Made by a program: the position numbers and the translations under genes. A stretch of DNA of 64,000 nucleotides from assembly GCA_963843465.1 (NCBI GenBank), contig CAWJKP010000003.1, positions 1,302,001-1,366,000 of the forward strand, in the 5' to 3' direction. The stretch comes from CAWJKP01 sp963843465. GTDB lineage: Bacteria > Planctomycetota > Planctomycetia > Pirellulales > Thermoguttaceae. Shown piece by piece: positions 26,263 through 33,975 of this stretch (positions are counted from its first letter, which is position 1; each line of letters opens with the position of its first letter). Below the pieces are notes generated by a model that saw only the letters and a list, made by a program, of their open reading frames with translations, did not search any database and had not been told where the DNA came from.

Positions 26263-26902
26263 GCCATCTCCTCATCCGGGTGGAAACGGCCCGGCAAGCG
26301 GTCCGCTTCGGCCAGCAGGCTGCGGACCTCCGCCAGGTCCGCCAGGTAAAGGTGCGCCGAGCCGATCATTCCAAAGACCGCGACCAGGGGGATTCCCAGC
26401 TTGGAAGCCACGCGCTGGGCCAGCTCGTGCAGGCACACGCCGTCGGCATAGAACTTTCGGAAGATGTCTTGTCCCCGGGCGAAATAGGTCGCCGTCAGGC
26501 CGTCCTCGCGGCGAAGGAAATGGATGGCGTTGATGCACGGCACGCGGCCGTCGCCGAGGCCCACCAGCGCGACCAGGGCACGTTTGGACGCGGGGTCCTT
26601 GCCGAGCAGCTCGATCACGTCGCCGAGGTCCGCGCGCCCTGCGGCCCCCGCAGGCAATCGCTATAGCTGTGGCCGAAGAGATTCGGCTCGCTGGAAAAGA
26701 ACACCTTGCGCATCTCCTCCACCTGGCGGGAGGATGCGAAACGGACCAACAGCGGATCGGCCTGGAAGTCGCCTTGCTCGAAAGCCACCCAGAGGTGCAG
26801 CACTTCGCGCATTTCCTCGCCGACGCTGCGGCCGCTGCGATAGACTTCGCGCAATGCGGCCAACCACGTTTCCCCAAGAGTTGCGCATCGAATTTCCTTC
26901 AT
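26259..26902 (-). CDS. Thymidylate-synthase-like, predicted CMP hydroxymethylase, frame interrupted
   Basis: About 214 residues after repair, the short size seen in archaeal-type members. A DLGDVIELLGKDPASKRAL segment precedes the catalytic centre. Using E. coli ThyA numbering, Cys146, Arg166, Asp169, His207 and Tyr209 align to C123, R143, D146, H184 and Y186 with a constant offset of 23. Asn177, which reads the uracil edge, is D154. Asn-to-Asp here is the known mark of CMP/dCMP hydroxymethylases such as T4 gp42. The motifs are VPCINAIHF, FARGQDIFRKFYADG and GSAHLYL. The start at 26902 has GAGAGA upstream. The frame breaks near 26638; one G restored in GGGGCGC joins the parts. First gene of the operon. 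Confidence 0.82.
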
Positions 26903-27219
26903 GTTCTCTCGTACAGAGCCTCCGCCGCCGTTCCGGCAAACTGCCGCCTTCCTCCGCACGCTCGATAACGTCATTCTAACAGATTTTCGGACGTTCAACA
27001 CGCCCCAAAAAGGCTGCGCACGACAAGAAAAACAGACCGCGTCTCCGTAGCTCCGGAGAGTTGTCCCCAACCCGGAATTGGATGTACCGCCAAGACGCTC
27101 CCGCGCTCGCTTCCCACGCCGGCCGGCCGAAGGCTCTTCGCTGGCGAAGGACAGTGTTATACTGACTTCTCCATCGTCCCTTGGCCAGACCCTTCTGGAG
27201 CAGTTTCGCGAGCCAGCCC
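26903..27219. other. Intergenic region upstream of the nucleotide operon
   Basis: About 317 bases between the leftward TS-like gene and a rightward small gene, so it should carry two divergent promoters. TGTTATACTGAC at 27150-27161 contains TATACT, a good -10 candidate for the rightward gene. No clear -10 was recognised for the leftward operon, and no riboswitch fold is evident. Confidence 0.35.
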
Positions 27220-27600
27220 ATGTCGGAAAACCTGCCCGGCGGCAAATCGCCCTACAAGTTCGAGAACGACGTTTCCGGACGGCTGTTCGTCTGGTGCATC
27301 GAGTCGGGCCAGATCAATCTGGCGGCCTTGGTCGAGGGCCTCGGGCAGGAAGAGGCGGAGCAGAAAAATCCGGTGAAGCGGCTTGCCCTGGCCCTGGAAC
27401 AGGCCGTGGGGGAACATGCGAACTGGGCGTCGGAAAGGCCCCCGGCCCCCCGCCAAGGCGCCCCGGCGGCTGCCCAGCGCAGGGCACCCCCTTATTCGAT
27501 CTGGTTTCGCCCCAGCCCCTCGAAGAAGATCCGCTTCAAGGAGGTGGCCGAGGCCCTGCTGATCTTCTCCGGCCGCCTGCCGCCGCCCGGGACGGAGTGA
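27220..27600 (+). CDS. Small protein of unknown function
   Basis: Not recognised. From ATG 27220 it has 126 residues. Residues 1-65 are compact (YKFENDVSGRLFVWCIESGQ, then EGLGQEEAEQ). A Pro/Ala-rich linker follows, and then a second short conserved-looking block, PPYSIWFRPSPSKKIRFKEV. No signal peptide or membrane segment. The start at 27220 is preferred because the 13 residues before it look like random translation. It faces away from the nucleotide operon and has a family B hairpin downstream. Confidence 0.6.
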   Translation: MSENLPGGKSPYKFENDVSGRLFVWCIESGQINLAALVEGLGQEEAEQKNPVKRLALALEQAVGEHANWASERPPAPRQGAPAAAQRRAPPYSIWFRPSPSKKIRFKEVAEALLIFSGRLPPPGTE

Positions 27601-27652
27601 GGGAATGTCAGGCGGATTCCCCTTCTGGGCGTGCTTCCCTTGATCGACCGAC

Positions 27653-27710
27653 TAGCCCGAAGCGCAAGCGAGGGAAAACGATGTGCCTCCCTCGCTTGCG
27701 CTTCGGGCTC
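27653..27710. repeat. Hairpin repeat family B, copy 3
   Basis: Same arms as the 12369-12427 copy with a shorter loop. Lies downstream of the small gene ending at 27600. Confidence 0.8.
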
Positions 27711-27884
27711 GTGTGCCGCGATGGACCATTCGGGGCGGCACCATTGCCGCATTGGACCGTCGAAACGCGTTAGGGAGCGCGCTGCGCGGCGTTCGGGGTT
27801 CGGCGGAATGGGACAGAGTCCGTTAGCTACCGAATTGGGGCGCAGGACTGGCACTTGCCGTAAGTGCGATTATCATAGACGTAT

Positions 27885-28718
27885 ATGGGACGAACCGGCC
27901 GGTACGAATTGAAGTACGTGATCGACGAGGAGCGGGCGGTGGCCATCGCCGACTTCCTCCGCTGCCACACGCAGCCCAGCGTACACAATAACGAGTCGGG
28001 CTACGTCCGCGGCCATCCGGTCATCAGCCTCTACATGGATTCGCCCGATTTTTTCCTCTTTCGCCAGGCGATGTTCGGGCATCTCAACCGCATGAAGTTG
28101 CGGATCCGCTTCTACAACGAGCATTGGCATCACCCGGCGTTCCTGGAAATCAAGCGACGGGTGATGGACGTGATCGTCAAGGACCGGGCGATGATCAGCC
28201 GCGAGGGAGTGCGGCAGTTCCTCGAAGGCGGTTGGCCCAACCAGTCCTTTTGGGTGGATGCCGCGAACCTGGCCCACGGCAAGCGGCGGCTGGATGTCTA
28301 CTATCGGTTCTGGAACTTCTGCAATACGATCCAGGCCAGACCGGTGGTCTACATTTCCTACCTCCGCGAGATCTGGGAAGGGGCCGGCGACGAAGAGTTG
28401 CGGGTGACGTTCGACCGCCAGGTCAGCGCCACGCCCTATGACGGAGCGAGCCCTGCCTCAAGGCTGACCGCATGCCTCCGCGGCATTCCGCCCCCGCCGC
28501 AGCGCCCGCCATTCCTTCTTCCCTTCGATGGCGTCATCTTGGAGCTGAAGTACGACACCCAGGCTCCGTGGTGGATGTACGACATGGTGCGGCACTTCAA
28601 CCTTAACCGGCGGTTCATGTGCAAGTACTCCGCGTGCATCGACGGAATGCAGCTCCAGTGGGGAAAGCTTCCCTTGCCCGAGGAGGAGTGGCCGCTGATG
28701 AATCGCGGCTTCGACTAA
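27885..28718 (+). CDS. VTC-domain protein, polyphosphate polymerase-like
   Basis: A 277-residue protein with the tunnel fold of VTC4-type polyphosphate polymerases and related triphosphate-tunnel enzymes. The basic and acidic residues lining the tunnel are visible: RYELKYVID at 6-14, SLYMDSPDF near 50, MKLRIRFYNE near 70, FLEIKRRVMD near 88, and ILELKYD near 225. These give the alternating K/R and E pattern needed to bind the growing chain and metal. It could make polyphosphate from ATP. Bacterial VTC genes are commonly paired with DUF4956 membrane proteins; one lies at 35750-36448, 7 kb away, rather than next door. Confidence 0.85.
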   Translation: MGRTGRYELKYVIDEERAVAIADFLRCHTQPSVHNNESGYVRGHPVISLYMDSPDFFLFRQAMFGHLNRMKLRIRFYNEHWHHPAFLEIKRRVMDVIVKDRAMISREGVRQFLEGGWPNQSFWVDAANLAHGKRRLDVYYRFWNFCNTIQARPVVYISYLREIWEGAGDEELRVTFDRQVSATPYDGASPASRLTACLRGIPPPPQRPPFLLPFDGVILELKYDTQAPWWMYDMVRHFNLNRRFMCKYSACIDGMQLQWGKLPLPEEEWPLMNRGFD

Positions 28719-28742
28719 CCGGGATCATTCACGGCGCTACAC

Positions 28743-28802
28743 TAGCCCGAAGCGCAAGCGAGGGACTGCCAATGGGTTACCCTCGCTCGCGCCTCGGGCT
28801 AG
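28743..28802. repeat. Hairpin repeat family B, copy 4
   Basis: Same arms as the other copies, with a few changes in the right arm. It lies between the convergent stops of the VTC gene and the surface-protein gene. Confidence 0.8.
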
Positions 28803-28803
28803 T

Positions 28804-30035
28804 TCACGGGACATAGGTCACGACGTCCTTGGGCAGGACGTTGAACACGCAGCCGTCGGTCCGCTGGTCTTGAGAAACGAGGAACCAGGTGTCGCTCGAG
28901 CCGCCGCTGAGAGTATCCAGGTCCGACCCGGCCTCAACCGTGGTGGCATTGAGGAAGTAAGTGCCGTTCAGCGCCGCCTTCGGCCCCAGCAGGTGGGTTA
29001 CGCGGGAATGAAAACCCGCGGCGACGTTTCCCCATTCGGCGAGGATGTACTCCAGGGCCGACATACTGGTGTCGTAATCGGTCGTGCCGCCGATCACGAG
29101 GTCATAGCCCGTGCCGCCGAACAAGCTGGCAACGCCCGCGCCGGCGATCATGACCGTCGGGCCGGTGCCGGCCCTCAGGGTATTCTGGCCGCTGCCGCCC
29201 ACCAGCACCGTCGGTCCTGAACCGCCCATGAGCGTGTTGTTGCCGTCGCCGCCGACAAGGATCGCGGGAATTTTGACCCCAGGCTCGATCCACATGCCGT
29301 TGTTGCCGGTGAGGCCGTACAAGACCAGGTGCGCAATCTGCGCCGTATCGAAGGTGTAGGATGCGTGGTTGGACCCCAGAATCTTGACCACGATCTGATT
29401 GGTCCCGCCGGGATAGACGGCGATCGTGCCGCCGCCCGAACTGCCGGTAATGATAATGCTCGATTCGCCGGCCACGATCAGATCGGGCACGAGGCTCGCC
29501 GTCCCGGCGCGCCGGGTGCCGCCAGCGCCGCGATGGTAATGTCCAAGGGGGGGACACTCTCGCTAGGGGCGAACCCTGCACCAGCCCCCCCTTGGTAGGC
29601 CGCGAAGGCGGCCGTCACCACATGGACACCGGCCGTAAGCGTATTCAGACTGATGCTCGCCTCAGCGGTTGCGCCCAGCTTCACCGCCGGGCCGTAAGGC
29701 ATGTTGTCGATCGTGAACTGAACCACGCCGTCGCCGGCCGGCGAGGCGCCCGAACCCTTCACCCTCGCCGTGAGCGTGATCGTCTCGCCCACGTAGCCTT
29801 GCGTCGTGCTGCTCGTCAGGGTGGTGGTTGTCGGGATCTGATCTGGGCCGAACCGAGCCGCCGCCGCGATCGCCGCCCTGGGCGCGGGCTGCGCCGCGCC
29901 GGCATTTCCCGCCGTTATCAGGTAATCCCCATGCGAGGGGGCTACCGACAGCAGCCGGCGATCTTCCAGGTTCTCAAATCGCAGCATACGCCCGCGCCGG
30001 GAAACTGCTCCGGCTCGAGCCACCGGGGAAGACAT
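28804..30035 (-). CDS. Secreted surface protein with LEDRRLLS leader, frame interrupted
   Basis: About 410 residues after repair. The N-terminus carries RFENLEDRRLLSV, the planctomycete leader motif of large exported proteins. Residues ~80-165 form a bacterial Ig-like domain (TTLTSSTTQGYVGETITLTA, then VQFTIDN). The C-terminal half has Gly/Asn-rich repeats (GGDGNNTLMGGSGPTVLVGG) typical of calcium-binding parallel beta-roll surface proteins. The frame breaks near 29510 within CCCGGCGCG; one G restores reading through AGTASLVPDLIVAGESS. AAGGAG lies before ATG 30035. It probably acts in adhesion or cell-surface structure, but no ligand can be inferred. Confidence 0.75.
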
Positions 30036-30362
30036 GGTGAACTCCTTAACGTAGCAGGCACACGCCGTGTGCCGTCCGAGACGTAGCAGGCATACGCCGT
30101 GTGCCGTTCGTCCCTGCGGCCCGTTGCTGCGGACGGCACACGGCGTGTGCCTGCTACCTTCCTGGTTGCACTGCTCTTGCGAGGCCCCATGGGCTCCATT
30201 ATAGCCAGAACGGGCTGTTTCCGCCAATTTTATCCCTACAAATGGGCGCGATCCGATCCTCGCCATTTTGCCTAAGCTTCTCTTACGGAATTGCCGATAA
30301 ACTCCGCGGGATCGTCATTTCCGGCACGCTTTCACAGGCGTCCGAGCACGCGAGGCGAGAAG
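30036..30362. other. Divergent intergenic region with hairpins
   Basis: Between two exported-protein genes read away from each other. 30051-30157 is family E repeat sequence; the rest (30158-30362) should contain the promoter of the outer-membrane protein. No clear promoter boxes were recognised. Confidence 0.45.
30051..30157. repeat. Family E repeats (three arms)
   Basis: Two direct copies of GTAGCAGGCACACGCCGTG-like sequence followed by one inverted copy containing GGCACACGGCGTGTGCC. A further pair lies at 47824-47878. Each arm is partly palindromic by itself. Confidence 0.8.
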
Positions 30363-31478
30363 ATGCCAATCAGGCCTTCATGGATGGCCGTCCTGCTGGC
30401 CGGGGGGCTTATCTCCGGCGGGCTGTACGCCGCGGAGCCATCGCCGCCGCCGGACGAATCCCTTCCGGTCGAGCCACCCCCAACGAGTACGGAGGGGCCG
30501 GCGCGCTCGGAGAACGTCTTTCCGACCATCGAGCGACTCTTTCAACAGCCCTCCTGCATCGGATCCCCCAGCAACGGCTGCGTCGAGGATTCCTTGTCGA
30601 AACCGGGCTTCATCGCCTATGCGGATTACCTGTACTGGAAGGCCAGTCCCACGGGCCTGGATTACGCCACGATCGAGAATCCGATCACGCTCACCCCCAT
30701 TGCCACGGCATCGCTGGACTTGCCGCGTGCCGATGGCTACCGATTCGGGCTCGGCTACCGCTTCGCCGGCACCTGTTGCGATCTGACCTGCACGTATACC
30801 CACTTCCAGAGCAGCGACCAGCAAGCGGTCGTCGCCAGCGGCCCGACCACCGAGTTGCTGTCGACGCGCAGTTTCTTTTCCACCGTGGCGATGGATTCGA
30901 TCGAGGCCGACGACGCCTTGAAGCTCGACATTTACGATCTCGAGGCCAACTGGCGGACGAGCCTCAACGAAACGGTAGGTTTTCGCGGCTTTGGCGGCGT
31001 CCGCCTGGCGAGGCTCGACCAGGACTTCAGCAGCAACTACACGCTGCTGGCGGCCGTCAAGGGGACCATCAACTTGCCCACCGGCATGGAGGCGGCAGGA
31101 ATCCGCCTGGGGGGCGAGTTCGCGTGGCGGACGGCCTGGGGCTTCCACGTCTTCGGCCGCGGCGCGGCGTCGCTGTTGGTGGCCGATTTCAACACCGAGC
31201 GGCGCGAGGTCAATTCGCTCGACGGCCTGGTCATCGACGCCTCGGCGGAAACCACGCGGATCGTGCCGGTCCTGGAAGCGGCCGCCGGAATCGCCTGGAG
31301 CTGGGGACCCATGGAACTCAGCGCCGGCTATGAAATCAGCAATTGGTTCAACATGGTGGGCGTCGGCGATGTCTCCGGCGGCGTCGGCACGGTGCCTGTC
31401 ACGGCCGCGTCGGCGGTCTTTCCGCAGCAAAGCCTCTTCATCGACGGCTGCTTCGCCAGACTGACGATCCGGCTCTAA
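30363..31478 (+). CDS. Outer-membrane beta-barrel protein, DUF1551/BBP7-like
   Basis: A 371-residue exported barrel, paralogue of the gene at 18331-19398. The signal peptide runs from MPIRPSWMAVLLAG to about residue 25 (LYAAEP). A Pro-rich linker follows, then GFIADYLYWKASPTGLDYA-like strands. CCDLTCTYTHFQ, VGFRGFGGVRLARLDQDF and MELSAGYEISNWFNMVG are close counterparts of the other protein, as is the end FIDGCFARLTI. A Cys pair near residue 60 and another near 138 may form disulfides. It is expected in the outer membrane as a pore or structural protein. The start at 30363 is chosen because the signal peptide begins there. Confidence 0.78.
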   Translation: MPIRPSWMAVLLAGGLISGGLYAAEPSPPPDESLPVEPPPTSTEGPARSENVFPTIERLFQQPSCIGSPSNGCVEDSLSKPGFIAYADYLYWKASPTGLDYATIENPITLTPIATASLDLPRADGYRFGLGYRFAGTCCDLTCTYTHFQSSDQQAVVASGPTTELLSTRSFFSTVAMDSIEADDALKLDIYDLEANWRTSLNETVGFRGFGGVRLARLDQDFSSNYTLLAAVKGTINLPTGMEAAGIRLGGEFAWRTAWGFHVFGRGAASLLVADFNTERREVNSLDGLVIDASAETTRIVPVLEAAAGIAWSWGPMELSAGYEISNWFNMVGVGDVSGGVGTVPVTAASAVFPQQSLFIDGCFARLTIRL

Positions 31479-31529
31479 CGCCGCATTTCTCACCACACGG
31501 GGAGAATTGCCGACGAAATGCCGGCGGAC

Positions 31530-31589
31530 GTAGCATGGGCATTCTTGCCCGTGTGATGCAGAAAACACGGGCAAGAATGCCCATGCTAC
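31530..31589. terminator. Perfect 25 bp hairpin downstream of barrel gene
   Basis: CATGGGCATTCTTGCCCGTG and its perfect reverse complement around a ~9 base loop, with GTAG/CTAC extending the stem. It lies 50 bases after the barrel gene stop. It may stop transcription, though it has no T-run and looks like a dispersed palindrome family. Confidence 0.55.
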
Positions 31590-31660
31590 GAAGAACTGGT
31601 GAGAAATGCCTGCTAACGCCGCCGTTTAGGATCGGCGAGGACATCAGGGTCGCTTCCAAT

Positions 31661-31687
31661 GTAGGACGGATTGCCAATCCGTCCTAC
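31661..31687. repeat. Family D palindrome
   Basis: GACGGATTGCCAATCCGTC with GTAG/CTAC ends. Related palindromes occur three times inside the kinase gene (41159-41278), where they are translated. Confidence 0.8.
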
Positions 31688-31695
31688 GGGAAAGC

Positions 31696-32505
31696 TTAAT
31701 GCGGCTCGTATCCGGGGAGGTCTTTCGCCTCGGGAGAATGACTCAAGCGCCGAGCCGTTTCGATGGCCTGTTGAAAACCATCCTCGCCCTTGCCCAGCGG
31801 GACGCGTTGGCGGAAGAAATTGGCCCACTGGAATTCGGAATAGGAGTTGGGCACTTTCTCGAAACCGGCCCGCTTGCGCACCGCCCACGACAACGATCGG
31901 TAGGGGTCGTCGGTCATCTCGGTCACCTTCTTGGGCAGCTTCGCGGGATCGAGAGGGCCGTGGCCCTGGTTGTCGTAAAGATAGAGCCAGCCGTGCTGCT
32001 TCATCCTCTCCCAGAACTCGCCGCGCTGGAGGTCGCGCCAATTGGCGCGGACCTTCGCCTCGACCGTGTCCGACAAGTGGGTCTTCAGCAGGATCAGCGA
32101 GATGTGATGTCCGTCGATCAGGTAGGGAAGACCGCCCGGACCGATCACGATCTCGGCCAGGTGTTCCTCCAGATAGGCATTGAGCTTCCTGGGGCTCTTG
32201 TGGACGATCGACTCGGCGCGGCGATCGATCTCCCAGTAGCCGACGCAGAATTGGGTCGGCCGCAACTGCTCAATCGGGACCCGGCAACGCGACTTCGCCG
32301 GCAGCGCGGCATCGAAGGGGACGACGTCGACGGCTGCGGCCAGGTTACAGAGCCCGAGCACAAGCCCCAGCAGGAGCACCCGCAGCGCGGCGCTGGCCGC
32401 CGCTTCTTCCACACGATGGGGGGTAAAACCTGGTACGCCACGAGCAGGCGCCCGCGGCCTCGCTTTGCCCGGTCTCGGCAGCGGCCTGATGAACACGTGT
32501 TCCAT
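31696..32505 (-). CDS. ParB-like nuclease-family protein, exported
   Basis: About 269 residues. The central block VPIEQLRPTQFCVGYWEIDR and then YLIDGHHISLILLKT match the ParBc_2 (putative ParB-like nuclease) family, with the conserved Gly-Tyr and DGHH residues. The N-terminal hydrophobic stretch LRVLLLGLVLGLCNLAAA looks like a signal peptide or anchor, so it probably works outside the cytoplasm, unlike chromosome-segregation ParB. The start at 32505 is chosen for GAGGAGGGA directly upstream; an earlier ATG at 32619 gives a longer basic leader. The biochemical function of this family is not established. Confidence 0.78.
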   Translation of the reverse strand: MEHVFIRPLPRPGKARPRAPARGVPGFTPHRVEEAAASAALRVLLLGLVLGLCNLAAAVDVVPFDAALPAKSRCRVPIEQLRPTQFCVGYWEIDRRAESIVHKSPRKLNAYLEEHLAEIVIGPGGLPYLIDGHHISLILLKTHLSDTVEAKVRANWRDLQRGEFWERMKQHGWLYLYDNQGHGPLDPAKLPKKVTEMTDDPYRSLSWAVRKRAGFEKVPNSYSEFQWANFFRQRVPLGKGEDGFQQAIETARRLSHSPEAKDLPGYEPH

Positions 32506-32700
32506 TCCCTCCTCGCCTATCCCTCTTATACCCGCAAACCGCCGCGTTGCCAATTGCGCGGTCCTTTGGCGTCTCTTTTTTTCCGGGATTGGGTCAAGTC
32601 CGGCGGAAGATAGTTGCATTCTTGCGCCGGATGGATTATTAGTAATAGATTAGGCAGGGGATACCCGCTTCTGATTCTGCGCACTCGACGGGAAGAGGGG

Positions 32701-33876
32701 ATGATGAACGGAGGGCGTATTCCGGTGCCGTGGAAGCACCGTTGGCGTCGCTTCCGCTACGGGACGTTGCCGGGCTTGGGACTGATCGCTTTCGTGGCGG
32801 CGACGCTCTGGTTCTGGACTCGTCAAGGGGAGATGCCGCATTCGATCGGCGAAGTCGAGGTCAGGCAGGTCAACGTCGCCTCGGCGCTGAGCGGCGTGCT
32901 GGCGGATTTGCCGCGAGGGCCGTGGAAATTGTACCAGGAGGTCGAGAAGGACGAGGTCGTGGCTCGACTCGATGAGAAGCCGCTGCAGGCGCAGATGGCG
33001 ACGCTCGTGCAGGAGTTGGCCCGCTTGCGAAAAGAATTGGACGCGGCGGCGGCCAGGCTTACGGTGAGCGAGTCGGACCGCGCCCGCACCTATCTCGACA
33101 ATACGATCCGCCTCTGCATCGAGCAGGAAGATCGCCGCCTGGTGGTCCTGGAGCGGCAGGTCCAGGTGGCCATCGACCGGCTGGAAGCCGAGCGCACCAA
33201 GACCTACTTGGAATGTTTGCAGCCGCTGTACGTGAGGAAAATTGTCTCCGACCTGGAGATGACCAACGCGCGGATCTACGCTGAAGAGGCGGCCAAGCGG
33301 TTGGAGGACACCAGCAAGGTGCTCGGCGAGGCCCAGACGCAAGAGAAAAGCGCCGACGAGCGATCGGCGAAATTCCCCGCCTTACAGAAGGCCGACGTGC
33401 CCACGGAACTCGCGCCTATCATCGCCGCGGCCAATGTCCAGCAGGCGAAGATCAATGAGCTGGATCTCGAAATCAGCCGGCTGAAGATCCGGGCGCCGAT
33501 CGGCGGCAGGATCTCGGCGATTCTCCATTGGCCCAGCGAGAACGTCCGCGCCGGCGAGGCGATCGTGACCATCGCCGCCGAGAAGGGCCGCTACATCGTC
33601 AGCTATGTTCGCCAGGAGCAGCACGTCGAGCCGGCGCCGGGCATGGAGGTGGACGTGCGCAAACGGCTGGCCATCAGCCCGCGGATGCCGACCGTGGTGG
33701 AACGCGTGGGGCCCCAGGTCGAGCTGGTCCCCGAGCACCTGCGCCGCGATCCGAAGATACCCGAATGGGGCTTGCCCGTCCGCATTACCCTTCCTAAGTC
33801 CAAGGACTTCTCCGGCCGGCCGGGCGAGTTGTTCGAGGCCACTTTCAAGACGCACCCGGCCAGCGCCGCCTATTAG
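32701..33876 (+). CDS. HlyD-family membrane fusion protein
   Basis: About 391 residues. One N-terminal membrane anchor (TLPGLGLIAFVAATLWFW) is followed by a split biotinyl-lipoyl-like domain: ASALSGVLADLPRGPWKL near residue 65 and IRAPIGGRISAILHWPSE near residue 265. Between them is a long coiled-coil hairpin (residues ~105-255). The C-terminus is a short beta-barrel part. Such adaptors link an inner-membrane transporter to a TolC-like channel. A TolC-family gene is convergent just downstream, but no transporter subunit is visible in the window. Two adjacent ATGs (32701 and 32704) follow GGAAGAGGGG; either may be used. Confidence 0.85.
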   Translation: MMNGGRIPVPWKHRWRRFRYGTLPGLGLIAFVAATLWFWTRQGEMPHSIGEVEVRQVNVASALSGVLADLPRGPWKLYQEVEKDEVVARLDEKPLQAQMATLVQELARLRKELDAAAARLTVSESDRARTYLDNTIRLCIEQEDRRLVVLERQVQVAIDRLEAERTKTYLECLQPLYVRKIVSDLEMTNARIYAEEAAKRLEDTSKVLGEAQTQEKSADERSAKFPALQKADVPTELAPIIAAANVQQAKINELDLEISRLKIRAPIGGRISAILHWPSENVRAGEAIVTIAAEKGRYIVSYVRQEQHVEPAPGMEVDVRKRLAISPRMPTVVERVGPQVELVPEHLRRDPKIPEWGLPVRITLPKSKDFSGRPGELFEATFKTHPASAAY

Positions 33877-33919
33877 CGTACCGTTTCAGCCTGACGGCGA
33901 TCTGTCGGTGCCACTCCTT

Positions 33920-33973
33920 GTGGTGCAGGCGTCTCGCCTGCATTTTCCGGGCAGGCGGGACGCCTGCACCACA
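33920..33973. repeat. Family C inverted pair
   Basis: TGGTGCAGGCGTCTCGCCTGC followed after ~10 bases by the reverse complement, between the convergent HlyD and TolC genes. Same family as the REP array at 37.9 kb. Confidence 0.8.
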
Positions 33974-33975
33974 TT

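Noticed and set aside
26903..27219. Riboswitch (for example cobalamin) upstream of the nucleotide operon
   Set aside because: No B12-box or other conserved riboswitch core was recognised in the leader.
31696..32505. Chromosome-partitioning ParB
   Set aside because: It has a signal-like hydrophobic segment, no helix-turn-helix domain, no ParA neighbour and no parS sites nearby. It fits the ParBc_2 family.
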